Part shown: positions 1 through 8,061 of the stretch, piece after piece
Layout: each line of letters opens with the position of its first letter
Numbering within the stretch: the stretch's first letter is position 1
Assembly: GCF_039534915.1 (NCBI RefSeq)
Contig: NZ_BAAAWE010000001.1
Span: 2,046,001 to 2,110,000, forward strand
Reading direction: 5' to 3'
DNA from: Streptomyces roseofulvus
GTDB taxonomy: Bacteria > Actinomycetota > Actinomycetes > Streptomycetales > Streptomycetaceae
DNA: 64,000 nt
Notes under the pieces: generated by a model
The model's database searches: none
Told to the model about the DNA's origin: nothing
What the model saw: only the letters and a program-made list of their open reading frames with translations
Made by a program: the position numbers and the translations under genes

Positions 1-17
1 CCGCCGCCGCGGTCTGA
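1..17 (+). CDS. possible 3' end of an upstream gene
   Basis: The first 17 bases read as four small-residue codons (Ala-Ala-Ala-Val) and a TGA stop, 40 bases before the next gene. It may be the last codons of a gene lying outside the window. In S. coelicolor a Pit-type phosphate transporter (pitH2) precedes the small membrane gene that the next entry resembles, so a Pit C-terminus is a guess from remembered synteny only. Confidence 0.25.
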
Positions 18-57
18 GCCCCCTCCCGAGAACCCCCTAAGGAAACCGGAACCAGCC

Positions 58-279
58 ATGAAGATCGACTGGGCAGCTCTCGGCTCCGTCTTCGGAGTCA
101 GCCTCGTGGCGACCGTCGCCCTCGTGGGCCTCTTCACCCTCGGGATCGTCGGCCTCGGCAAGCAGGAGAAGGCCGCGGCCGCGGGCGGCTCCGCCGTCCT
201 GGCCCGCACCGGCGCCTACGCCTGCTTCGCCCTGTGCGCGGCGGCCGTCGCGTACGGCATCTACCTGATCGTCGCCTGA
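58..279 (+). CDS. small two-helix membrane protein
   Basis: A 73-residue protein with two hydrophobic helices (about residues 10-35 and 47-72) joined by a short charged loop containing KQEK. No catalytic motif is visible. The start ATG follows an AAGGAA ribosome site. It lies 40 bases after a possible upstream stop codon and is followed by a strong terminator, so it is probably the last gene of an operon. In S. coelicolor a similar small gene is co-transcribed with a low-affinity phosphate transporter; that assignment here is inference. Function unknown. Confidence 0.75.
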   Translation: MKIDWAALGSVFGVSLVATVALVGLFTLGIVGLGKQEKAAAAGGSAVLARTGAYACFALCAAAVAYGIYLIVA

Positions 280-291
280 CCCACCCCACGC

Positions 292-336
292 CGAGGGCCG
301 GGCCCGCACCTCTTCCGAGGGCGGGCCCGGCCCTCG
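292..336 (+). terminator. strong intrinsic terminator hairpin
   Basis: A near-perfect inverted repeat: CGAGGGCCGGGCCCGC (292-307) pairs with GCGGGCCCGGCCCTCG around an 11-13-base loop. It closes the small membrane gene and insulates the cobalamin riboswitch downstream. There is no T-run, which is usual for Streptomyces. Confidence 0.8.
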
Positions 337-399
337 TGTCTGTGGCGCTTCGCACAGTGACCCGTCGCAGGTCAAGGGTGAGTTGACGGCCCTTCGCGG

Positions 400-545
400 G
401 GCGTGGTGGACTGCCGGGGCCAATACGGCGGCAATGGAGAGGAAGCCCGGTGCGATTCCGGCGCGGTCCCGCCACTGTGACCGGCCCCAGCGAACGGCGG
501 GACCGGGAGTCAGGAACTCTCGCCGCCGGTCACGTCGACCCAGGG
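400..545 (+). promoter_or_regulatory. cobalamin (AdoCbl) riboswitch
   Basis: The leader of cobD carries the hallmarks of an adenosylcobalamin riboswitch: GGAAGCCCGGTGCGATTCCG (440-459), the B12-box core GCGCGGTCCCGCCACTGTGA (461-480), and the downstream GGGAGTCAGGAACTCT element (505-520). The ends given are approximate. It sits 30-170 bases before the cobD start, whose ribosome site (AGGA, 561-564) could be sequestered through the adjoining CAGGG/CCCTG hairpin at 541-556. The known role is repression of downstream cobalamin genes when AdoCbl is plentiful. The operon from cobD to cobB is the likely target. Confidence 0.93.
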
Positions 546-573
546 CGCGGACCCTGAGTGAGGACACGCCGCC

Positions 574-1563
574 ATGCCCGGCCGCACCCCCGTGGCTTCC
601 CGAGCCACCGCAGTCTTCGCGTACGGAGCGGCCGCCGGCCTCGCCGTCGACCTGGTCCTCGGCGACCCCCGCCGCGGCCACCCCGTCGCCGCCTTCGGCC
701 GGGCCGCCGCCGCCGTCGAACGCCGCCTGTACCGCGACCACCGCGGCCGGGGCGCCCTGCACACCGCCGTCTGCGCCGGTGGCGCCGCCGCCGCCGGGGC
801 GCTGGCCGCCCGGGCCGTGCGGGGCAGTCGTACCGGCTCCGCCGCGCTGACCGCCGCCGCCGTGTGGGCCGTCGTCGGCGGCACGACGCTCGGCCGGGAG
901 GCCCGGGCCATCGGCGGGGCGCTCGCCGCCGGCGACCTGGAGGTCGCCCGGGAGCGGATGCCGCATCTGGTCGGGCGCGACCCGCAGGCCCTGGACGGCC
1001 CCGCGATGGCCCGCGCGGTCGTCGAGTCCGTCGCCGAGAACACCTCCGACGCCGTCGTCGGCGCCCTCGTCTGGGGCGCGGTCGCCGGCGTGCCCGGCCT
1101 GCTCGGCTTCCGGGCCGTCAACACCCTGGACGCGATGGTCGGCCACCGGTCGCCCCGGTACCGCCGGTACGGCTGGGCCTCGGCCCGCCTCGACGACCTG
1201 GCCGGCTGGCCCGGCGCCCGGCTGACCGCCGCGCTCGCCGTCCTCGCGGGCGGTGACCGGCGCGGCGCCGTACGGGCCTGGCGGGCGGACGCCGGGAAGC
1301 ACCCGAGCCCCAACGCGGGACCGGTCGAGGCGGCGTTCGCGGGCGCCCTCGGGGTACGGCTCGGGGGAACGCTCTCGTACGGCGGGCGGGTCGAGCACCG
1401 GCCCGTCCTCAACGGGGCGGGGCGGCCCGTCGAGGTCGCCGACATCGACCGGGCCGTCCGGCTCTCCCGCCGGGTGACCTGGCTGACCCTGGCCGCCTGT
1501 GTGGGCGGCCGGATCCTGACCGACAGGGTTTTCGACGGCACGGTGAAGCGGAGGACGAAGTGA
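574..1563 (+). CDS. cobD: adenosylcobinamide-phosphate synthase CobD/CbiB
   Basis: A 329-residue membrane protein of the CbiB/CobD family, which joins aminopropanol (or its phosphate) to adenosylcobyric acid. The N-terminus has the family signature DLVLGDP...HPVAAFGR (about residues 22-38). The centre carries [21 protein letters not shown] and the [26 protein letters not shown] segment typical of the family. Several hydrophobic stretches fit a polytopic inner-membrane protein. It is the first gene behind the riboswitch and overlaps cobQ by 4 bases, which implies translational coupling. Length is normal. Confidence 0.93.
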   Translation: MPGRTPVASRATAVFAYGAAAGLAVDLVLGDPRRGHPVAAFGRAAAAVERRLYRDHRGRGALHTAVCAGGAAAAGALAARAVRGSRTGSAALTAAAVWAVVGGTTLGREARAIGGALAAGDLEVARERMPHLVGRDPQALDGPAMARAVVESVAENTSDAVVGALVWGAVAGVPGLLGFRAVNTLDAMVGHRSPRYRRYGWASARLDDLAGWPGARLTAALAVLAGGDRRGAVRAWRADAGKHPSPNAGPVEAAFAGALGVRLGGTLSYGGRVEHRPVLNGAGRPVEVADIDRAVRLSRRVTWLTLAACVGGRILTDRVFDGTVKRRTK

Positions 1564-3068
1564 GGGGTGGGGGGCTGCTCGTCGCCGGGACGACCTCCGA
1601 CGCGGGCAAGAGCGTCGTCACGGCGGGCATCTGCCGCTGGCTGGTCCGGCAGGGCGTCAAGGTGGCGCCGTTCAAGGGACAGAACATGTCCCTCAACTCC
1701 TTCGTGACGCGGGAGGGCGCCGAGATCGGACGCGCCCAGGCGATGCAGGCGCAGGCCGCCCGCGTCGAGCCGACCGCGCTGATGAACCCGGTGCTGCTCA
1801 AGCCCGGCGGCGACCGGTCCAGCCAGGTCGTCCTCATGGGCAAGCCGGTCGGCGAGATGAGCGCGCGCGGCTACCACGGCGGGCGGCAGCAGACCCTCTT
1901 CGAGCCGGTGCTCGCCTGCCTGGAGGAGCTGCGGGCCACCCACGACGCGGTGATCTGCGAGGGGGCCGGCAGCCCGGCCGAGATCAACCTCCGGCGCACC
2001 GACATCGTCAACATGGGCATCGCGCGGGCCGCCCGGCTGCCGGTGGTGGTGGTCGGCGACATCGACCGGGGCGGGGTCTTCGCGCAGTTCTTCGGCACGA
2101 CGGCGCTGCTCGCGCCCGAGGACCAGGAGCTGGTCGCCGGGTACCTGGTGAACAAGTTCCGCGGTGACGTGACCCTGCTGGAGCCGGGCCTGGACATGCT
2201 GCACGGCCTCACCGGGCGCCGGACCCTCGGTGTGCTGCCGTACGCGCACGGCCTCGGCATCGACGAGGAGGACGGGCTGCGGGTGTCCCTGCGGGGCACG
2301 GTGCGGGAGTCCGTGGTCGCGCCGCCGCTCGGCGCGGACGTGCTGCGGGTCGCGGTCTGCGCCGTACCGCTGATGTCGAACTTCACGGACGTGGACGCGC
2401 TGGCCGCCGAGCCGGGCGTGATCGTGCGGTTCGTCGACCGGCCGGAGGAGCTGGCCGACGCGGACCTGGTGGTCGTGCCCGGCACGCGCGGGACCGTCAA
2501 GGCGCTGGCGTGGCTGCGCGAGCGGGGGCTGGCCGACGCGCTGGCCCGGCGGGCCGCGGAGGGCCGTCCCGTGCTGGGGATCTGCGGCGGCTTCCAGGCG
2601 CTCGGCGAGCACATCGAGGACGAGGTCGAGTCGAAGGCGGGCGCCGTCGACGGGCTCGGACTGCTGCCCGTACGGGTCCGGTTCGCGCGCGAGAAGACCC
2701 TCGCGCGGCCGGTCGGCGAGGCGCTCGGCGAGCGGGTCGACGGGTACGAGATCCACCACGGCGTCGCGGACGTACGCGGCGGGGAGCCGTTCCTCCACGG
2801 GTGCCGGGTCGGCGCGGTCTGGGGCACCCACTGGCACGGCTCGCTGGAGAGCGACGGCTTCCGGCGTGCCTTCCTGCGGGAGGTCGCGGCGGCGGCGGGC
2901 CGGGCCTTCGTCCCCGCCCCCGACACGTCGTTCGGCGCGCTGCGCGAGGAGCAGCTGGACCGGCTCGGCGACCTGATCGAGGAACACGCCGACACGGACG
3001 CGCTGCTGCGGCTCATCGAGGAGGGCGCGCCCGAGGGACTCCCGTTCGTACCGCCGGGTGCGCCGTGA
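1560..3068 (+). CDS. cobQ: adenosylcobyric acid synthase CobQ/CbiP
   Basis: A 502-residue cobyric acid synthase, the glutamine-dependent amidase that adds four amide groups to adenosylcobyrinic acid a,c-diamide. The N-terminal dethiobiotin-synthetase-like ATPase domain starts [11 protein letters not shown] (P-loop) and includes [10 protein letters not shown] and [12 protein letters not shown]. The C-terminal half is a triad glutaminase-type domain with [11 protein letters not shown], the nucleophile region [12 protein letters not shown] (Cys near residue 343) and the histidine segment YEIHHGV / WGTHWHG. The start is a GTG overlapping the cobD stop. Length is usual. Confidence 0.96.
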   Translation: MRGGGLLVAGTTSDAGKSVVTAGICRWLVRQGVKVAPFKGQNMSLNSFVTREGAEIGRAQAMQAQAARVEPTALMNPVLLKPGGDRSSQVVLMGKPVGEMSARGYHGGRQQTLFEPVLACLEELRATHDAVICEGAGSPAEINLRRTDIVNMGIARAARLPVVVVGDIDRGGVFAQFFGTTALLAPEDQELVAGYLVNKFRGDVTLLEPGLDMLHGLTGRRTLGVLPYAHGLGIDEEDGLRVSLRGTVRESVVAPPLGADVLRVAVCAVPLMSNFTDVDALAAEPGVIVRFVDRPEELADADLVVVPGTRGTVKALAWLRERGLADALARRAAEGRPVLGICGGFQALGEHIEDEVESKAGAVDGLGLLPVRVRFAREKTLARPVGEALGERVDGYEIHHGVADVRGGEPFLHGCRVGAVWGTHWHGSLESDGFRRAFLREVAAAAGRAFVPAPDTSFGALREEQLDRLGDLIEEHADTDALLRLIEEGAPEGLPFVPPGAP

Positions 3069-3279
3069 GGGGGCACGGCGCGGGGCCGCTGCGCGGGCTC
3101 GCCGCGCGCCGGGCCGCGCCCGGCCTCCGGCCGGGCCGGCGTTCCCACCCGCACGACCCGTGCGGCTCGGGGAGTCACCTGCGGGTGGCCCCCGTGGGCG
3201 GTTGCTCGCCGTCGGCGGCCGCCGGGCCGGTGGCGGGGGCGTCGGCGGCTGACAGTCATCTTCTGGAGAGGAACGCTCG
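3069..3279. other. non-coding gap inside the cobalamin operon
   Basis: A 211-base gap separates cobQ from the chelatase gene although all other junctions in this block overlap. It is very GC-rich and holds a perfect hairpin, CCGCACG-ACC-CGTGCGG (3149-3165), with further GGCCGG palindromes upstream. I see no B12 box and no convincing gene. The last bases, CTTCTGGAGAGG, are the ribosome site of the next gene. It may hold an attenuator or a secondary promoter; that is not shown. Confidence 0.5.
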
Positions 3280-5328
3280 ATGAGCATCCGTTTTCCGTTC
3301 ACCGCCGTCGTCGGGATGGACGATCTGCGGCTCGCGCTGCTGCTCAATGCCGTCTCGCCGGCCGTGGGCGGTGTGCTGGTGCGCGGGGAGAAGGGGACCG
3401 CGAAGTCCACCGCCGTGCGCGCGCTCGCCGAGCTGCTGCCCGAGGTGGCCGTCGTCGCCGGGTGCCGGTTCAGCTGCGATCCGGGCTCGCCCGATCCGGG
3501 GTGCCCGGACGGACCCCACCTGGACGGGGGGCCGGACGCGCGTCCCGCGCGGATGGTCGAGCTGCCCGTCGGGGCCTCCGAGGACCGGCTCGTGGGGGCG
3601 CTCGACATCGAGCGGGCGCTCGCCGAGGGCGTGAAGGCGTTCGAGCCGGGGCTGCTCGCCGCCGCCCACCGGGGGATCCTCTACGTCGACGAGGTCAACC
3701 TGCTGTCCGATCACCTCATCGACCACCTGCTCGACGCCGCCGCCATGGGCGCCTCGCACGTCGAGCGTGAAGGGGTGTCCGTCCGGCACGCCGCACGGTT
3801 CCTGCTCGTCGGGACGATGAACCCCGAGGAGGGCGAGCTGCGGCCGCAGCTGCTCGACCGGTTCGGGCTGACCGTGGAGGTGGCCGCCTCGCGCGACCCG
3901 CAGCAGCGGGTGGAGGTGGTGCGGCGCAGGCTCGCGTTCGAGGACGATCCGGCCGGGTTCGCCGCCCGCTGGGCCGGCGAGGAGGCCGCGCTGCGCGAAC
4001 GGATCGTGGCCGCGCGGGAGGTGCTGCCCCGGGTGGTGCTCGGGGACGCCGTGCTGCTCCAGATCGCCGCCACCTGCGCCGCGTTCGAGGTCGACGGCAT
4101 GCGCGCCGACATCGTGATGGCCCGGACCGCGACCGCGCTCGCCGCGTGGGCGGGACGGGAGGAGGTGACGAGCGAGGACGTGCGCCAGGCCGCGCTGCTC
4201 GCGCTCCCCCACCGGCGGCGCCGCAACCCCTTCGACGCGCCGGGGATGGACGAGGAGAAGCTCGACGAGACCCTGGAGCGGTTCAAGGGCGAGGAGCCGG
4301 ACGACGATCCGGACCCGGGGCCGGACGGGCCGGGGGACGGCGGCCCCGGCGGGGGCGGTGGCGGGGTGCCGCCGCAGGGCGGTGAGGGGCCTGCGCCCGA
4401 GACCGAGACCGACTCCGTACCGGAACAGGCGCCCGGGACGGCGCCCGAGCACGCGCCCGCTCCCCGGGGCGCGGCCGGTGAGCGGGCCGCCGTTTCGGCC
4501 GGTGAGCCGTTCCGCACGCGGATGCTCTCCGTGCCCGGGCTCGGGGACGGGGCCGCCGGGCGGCGCTCCCGGGCCCGGACGCAGAACGGGCGGACCACCG
4601 GGGCGACCCGCCCCGACGGCGCGCTGACCAAGCTGCACCTGGCCGCCACCGTCCGGGCCGCCGCCCCGCACCAGAAGGCACGCGGGCGGTCCGGGCCCGG
4701 GCTGGTGGTGCGCCGGGACGATCTGCGGCAGGCGGTGCGGGAGGGTCGCGAGGGCAACCTGGTGCTGTTCGTCGTGGACGCCTCCGGGTCGATGGCGGCG
4801 CGGAAGCGGATGGGCGCCGTGAAGGGCGCCGTCCTGTCGCTGCTCCTCGACGCGTACCAGCGGCGCGACAAGGTGGGCCTGGTGACCTTCCGGGGGCGCG
4901 GCGCCGAACTGGCGCTGCCCCCGACGTCGTCCGTGGACGCCGCCGCCGCCCGTCTGGAGGAGCTGCCGACCGGAGGGCGTACGCCGCTCTCCGCCGGGCT
5001 GCTGAAGGCCCATGACGCGCTGCGGGTGGAACGGCTGCGGGACCCCTCGCGCCGGCCGCTGCTCGTGGTGGTGACCGACGGGCGGGCGACCGGCGGCGGT
5101 CCCGACCCGGTGGGGACGGCCGCGCGGGCCGCGCGGCTGCACGCCGCCGACGGCACCGCGAGCGTCGTCGTGGACTGCGAGGCGGGCCCGGTGCGGCTCG
5201 GTCTCGCCGGGAACCTCGCCCGCGAACTGGGCGGCACCGCCGTCACCCTGGACGAACTGCGCGCCGACGCGATCGCCGGGCTCGTACGAGAAGCACAAGT
5301 CAACCGCTCTGTCAGGAGGGCCGCTTAA
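3280..5328 (+). CDS. AAA+/VWA magnesium-chelatase-like protein, putative cobalt chelatase subunit
   Basis: A 682-residue fusion of a ChlI/BchI-type AAA+ ATPase and a ChlD/BchD-type von Willebrand A domain. Visible motifs are Walker A GEKGTAKST (about residues 32-40), Walker B GILYVDEVNLL (about 131-141), a sensor-1-like VGTMNPEEGELRPQLLDRFG, then an acidic Gly/Pro-rich linker (about residues 340-400), and the MIDAS motif DASGSM near residue 500 with a late TDGRATGG. Such proteins act with a large CobN-type subunit to insert metal. Its place between cobQ and cobO suggests cobalt insertion into the corrin. No cobN is in the window. Its stop codon overlaps the cobO start by one base. Confidence 0.88.
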   Translation: MSIRFPFTAVVGMDDLRLALLLNAVSPAVGGVLVRGEKGTAKSTAVRALAELLPEVAVVAGCRFSCDPGSPDPGCPDGPHLDGGPDARPARMVELPVGASEDRLVGALDIERALAEGVKAFEPGLLAAAHRGILYVDEVNLLSDHLIDHLLDAAAMGASHVEREGVSVRHAARFLLVGTMNPEEGELRPQLLDRFGLTVEVAASRDPQQRVEVVRRRLAFEDDPAGFAARWAGEEAALRERIVAAREVLPRVVLGDAVLLQIAATCAAFEVDGMRADIVMARTATALAAWAGREEVTSEDVRQAALLALPHRRRRNPFDAPGMDEEKLDETLERFKGEEPDDDPDPGPDGPGDGGPGGGGGGVPPQGGEGPAPETETDSVPEQAPGTAPEHAPAPRGAAGERAAVSAGEPFRTRMLSVPGLGDGAAGRRSRARTQNGRTTGATRPDGALTKLHLAATVRAAAPHQKARGRSGPGLVVRRDDLRQAVREGREGNLVLFVVDASGSMAARKRMGAVKGAVLSLLLDAYQRRDKVGLVTFRGRGAELALPPTSSVDAAAARLEELPTGGRTPLSAGLLKAHDALRVERLRDPSRRPLLVVVTDGRATGGGPDPVGTAARAARLHAADGTASVVVDCEAGPVRLGLAGNLARELGGTAVTLDELRADAIAGLVREAQVNRSVRRAA

Positions 5329-5936
5329 TGCCGCAGGGACAGCCGACCGTCGTGCCCGACGACGGTCTCACGACCCGCCAGCGCCGCAACCGGGCACTGG
5401 TGATGGTGCACACCGGCGTCGGCAAGGGGAAGTCGACGGCCGCCTTCGGGATGGCGCTGCGCGCCTGGAACCAGGGCTGGCCGATCGGGGTGTTCCAGTT
5501 CGTGAAGTCCGCCAAGTGGAAGGTCGGCGAGGAGAACGCCCTCAAGGCGCTCGGCGAGACCGGCAAGGGCGGCACGGTCACCTGGAACAAGATGGGCGAG
5601 GGCTGGTCCTGGATCCAGCGCGAGGTCGCCGAGGGCGAGCAGTCGCACGAGGACAAGGCGCGCGAGGGCTGGGAGCAGGTCAAGCGGGACCTGGCCGAGG
5701 AGCGGTACAAGTTCTACGTCCTGGACGAGTTCGCGTACCTGCTCCACTGGGGCTGGATCGACGTCGAGGAGGTCGTCGAGGTGCTGCGGGACCGTCCCGG
5801 GCAGCAGCACGTCGTCATCACCGGGCGCAACGCGCCGCAGGAGCTGGTCGACTTCGCCGACCTCGTCACCGACATGTCCAAGGTGAAGCACCCGATGGAC
5901 GCCGGTCAGAAGGGCCAGCGGGGCATCGAGTGGTAG
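5328..5936 (+). CDS. cobO: corrinoid adenosyltransferase CobO/BtuR
   Basis: A 202-residue CobA/CobO/BtuR family ATP:cob(I)alamin adenosyltransferase. It begins the family pattern at residues 25-40 with MVHTGVGKGKSTAAFGMALRA, a P-loop that binds ATP in reverse orientation. It continues with GVFQFVKSAKWKVGE, FYVLDEFAYLLHWGW and HVVITGRNAPQEL, all typical of the family. It supplies the upper adenosyl ligand to cob(I)yrinic acid a,c-diamide or cobinamide. ATG overlaps the chelatase stop (TAATG), and the 3' end overlaps cobB by 7 bases. Confidence 0.96.
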   Translation: MPQGQPTVVPDDGLTTRQRRNRALVMVHTGVGKGKSTAAFGMALRAWNQGWPIGVFQFVKSAKWKVGEENALKALGETGKGGTVTWNKMGEGWSWIQREVAEGEQSHEDKAREGWEQVKRDLAEERYKFYVLDEFAYLLHWGWIDVEEVVEVLRDRPGQQHVVITGRNAPQELVDFADLVTDMSKVKHPMDAGQKGQRGIEW

Positions 5937-7270
5937 CACGTCTCGTCATCGCGGCCCCCTCGTCGGGGGCGGGCAAGACCACGGTGGCGACCGGCCTGAT
6001 GGCCGCGTTCGCCGGCCGTGGTCTGGCCGTCTCCCCGCACAAGGTGGGCCCCGACTACATCGACCCGGGCTACCACGCGCTCGCCACCGGCCGCCCGGGC
6101 CGCAACCTCGACGCGTTCATGTGCGGGACGGGGCTGGTCGCGCCGCTCTTCGCGCACGGGTCGCGCGGCTGCGACCTGGCGGTGGTCGAGGGGGTCATGG
6201 GCCTGTACGACGGGGCCGCCGACCAGGGCGAGCTGGCGTCCACCGCGCAGGTGGCGAAGCTGCTGAAGGCGCCGGTGGTGCTGGTCGTGGACGCGTCCTC
6301 GCAGTCGCGGTCGGTGGCGGCGCTGGTGCACGGCTTCGCGTCCTGGGACCCGGAGGTGCGGATCGGCGGCGTGATCCTGAACAAGGTCGCGACCGACCGG
6401 CACGAGCACCTGCTGCGGGAGGCGCTCGGGGAGTCGGGGGTGCCGGTCCTCGGCGTGCTGCGGCGGGCGCCCGCCGTGGCGACGCCGTCGCGGCACCTCG
6501 GGCTGATCCCGGTCGCCGAGCGGCAGGCCCAGGCCGTGGAGGCGGTGGCCGCGCAGGCGGAGCAGGTGCGGGCCGGGTGCGACCTGGAGGCGCTGCTGGC
6601 GCTGGCGCGGTCGGCGCCGCCGCTGGACGCGGAGGCGTGGGCGCCGCCGGTCGTGGCGCCCCGGGCCGGGCGCCGGCCGGTCGTCGCCGTGGCCGGCGGG
6701 GCCGCGTTCACGTTCTCGTACGCCGAGCACGCGGAGCTGCTGACGGCCGCCGGCGCGGAGGTGGTGGCCTTCGACCCGCTGCGGGACGAGGCGCTGCCCG
6801 AGGGGACGCGCGGTCTCGTCGTCGGCGGCGGGTTCCCGGAGATGTACGCCGCCGAGCTGGCCGCCAACGAGCCGCTGCGGAAGGCGGTGGCCGCGTTCGC
6901 CGCCACCGGGGCGCCGGTCGCCGCCGAGTGCGCCGGGCTGCTGTACCTGGCGCGGTCGCTGGACGGGACGCCGATGTGCGGGGTGCTCGACGCGGACGCG
7001 CGGATGTCGACGCGGCTGACGCTCGGCTACCGGGACGCCGTGGCCGTGAGCGACAGCGTCCTCGCGCCCGCCGGGGCACGGCTGCGCGGGCACGAGTTCC
7101 ACCGGACGGTGATCGAGCCGGGTGCCGGCGCGCTCGCGGCCTGGGGGCTGCGGCAGCCGGAGACCCGGGTGGAGGGCTTCGTGCAGGGCGGGGTGCACGC
7201 GAGCTACGTGCACACGCACTGGGCGGGCACGCCCGAGGTCGCCGCGCGGTTCGTGGGGCGCTGCGGGTGA
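5930..7270 (+). CDS. cobB: cobyrinic acid a,c-diamide synthase CobB/CbiA
   Basis: A 446-residue glutamine-dependent amidase that converts (hydrogeno)cobyrinic acid to its a,c-diamide. The N-terminal ATPase has IAAPSSGAGKTTVATG (residues 5-20) and HKVGPDYIDPGYH. The C-terminal triad glutaminase region includes FSYAEHAELL, GGGFPEMYAAEL, the nucleophile Cys in AAECAGLLYL and the late histidine in FVQGGVHASYVHTHW. I chose the GTG at 5930, which overlaps cobO, because the conserved P-loop region begins only a few residues later. It ends two bases before the convergent ZIP gene. It is the last member of the operon here. Confidence 0.95.
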   Translation: MVARLVIAAPSSGAGKTTVATGLMAAFAGRGLAVSPHKVGPDYIDPGYHALATGRPGRNLDAFMCGTGLVAPLFAHGSRGCDLAVVEGVMGLYDGAADQGELASTAQVAKLLKAPVVLVVDASSQSRSVAALVHGFASWDPEVRIGGVILNKVATDRHEHLLREALGESGVPVLGVLRRAPAVATPSRHLGLIPVAERQAQAVEAVAAQAEQVRAGCDLEALLALARSAPPLDAEAWAPPVVAPRAGRRPVVAVAGGAAFTFSYAEHAELLTAAGAEVVAFDPLRDEALPEGTRGLVVGGGFPEMYAAELAANEPLRKAVAAFAATGAPVAAECAGLLYLARSLDGTPMCGVLDADARMSTRLTLGYRDAVAVSDSVLAPAGARLRGHEFHRTVIEPGAGALAAWGLRQPETRVEGFVQGGVHASYVHTHWAGTPEVAARFVGRCG

Positions 7271-7272
7271 GA

Positions 7273-8031
7273 TCAGCCGCCGGAGAGGCCCACCACGAGC
7301 CAGATGAAGCCGACGCCCGCGACCGTGCAGAGCAGGGTGGTGCGGGCGGGATGGGTGTGGTGGGCCTCGGGCAGGATCTCGGCGGCCGCGAGGTAGAGCA
7401 GGGCGCCGCCGAAGAACCCGAGATAGCTGCCGAGCAGTTCCTCCGGAAGAGTGATCAGCGTGGCGAGGCCGGCGCCGGCGATCGGGGCGATCGCGTCGGC
7501 GAGGAGCATGGCGAGGGCCTTGCGGCGCTCGTTCCCGTAGACGCGGGTGAGCGTGTACGTGTTGAAGCCGTCGGCGAAGTCGTGGGTGACGACGGCGAGG
7601 GCGACGGTGGCGCCCATGCCGCCGCCGACCTGGAAGGCGGCGCCGAGGGCGATGCCGTCCATGAGGCTGTGCAGCACCATGGCGGCGGCGGCCACAAGGC
7701 CGACCTGCGGGGTCCGTTCGGCGGCCTTCCCGCCGGCCGGCTCCCCCGCCCCCGTCTCGGCGCCGTGGGCGGCGCGGCGGGTGGCGAGGAGGCGTTCCAC
7801 GACGTGGGCGAAGAGGAAGCCGCCCACGAAGAGCAGCAGGGCCTGCGGGACGCCGAAGACCTCCTCGCCGGCGGCCTCCAGGGCCTCGGGCAGCAGGTCG
7901 AGCCCGACGACGCCGAGCATGAGGCCGCCGGCGAGGCCGAGGACGAGGTGCCGGCGGTCGGTGACGCGCTGCGCGACCCAGCCGCCGAAGAGCGTCATGA
8001 GGAACGCGCCGAGCGCGACGAGCACAGCCAT
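7273..8031 (-). CDS. ZIP family divalent metal transporter
   Basis: A 252-residue polytopic membrane protein of the ZIP family. The signature TM4/TM5 region is present as MVLHSLMDGIALGAAFQ (about residues 133-149) and VVTHDFADGFNTYT. The paired histidine/aspartate positions are the usual metal site. A charged, Gly/Glu-rich cytoplasmic loop (about residues 88-115) is in the expected place, and a second ...ILPEAHHTHP... motif lies near the end. Family members import zinc, iron, manganese or sometimes cobalt; the sequence does not decide. The position inside the cobalamin block makes cobalt or zinc supply an attractive guess. It converges on cobB with a 2-base gap. Confidence 0.88.
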   Translation of the reverse strand: MAVLVALGAFLMTLFGGWVAQRVTDRRHLVLGLAGGLMLGVVGLDLLPEALEAAGEEVFGVPQALLLFVGGFLFAHVVERLLATRRAAHGAETGAGEPAGGKAAERTPQVGLVAAAAMVLHSLMDGIALGAAFQVGGGMGATVALAVVTHDFADGFNTYTLTRVYGNERRKALAMLLADAIAPIAGAGLATLITLPEELLGSYLGFFGGALLYLAAAEILPEAHHTHPARTTLLCTVAGVGFIWLVVGLSGG

Positions 8032-8061
8032 GGCCCCTTGGTAGCGGATGGGACGCCCGGT

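Noticed and set aside
3058..3252. A 64-codon frame in the gap after cobQ
   Set aside because: Almost only Arg, Gly, Ala and Pro, with no ribosome site; looks like chance coding in a GC palindrome.
510..3608. A 1032-codon open frame on the minus strand over cobD and cobQ
   Set aside because: Arg/Pro/Ala-rich, no domain features; it is the antisense shadow of recognised cobalamin genes, common in DNA this GC-rich.
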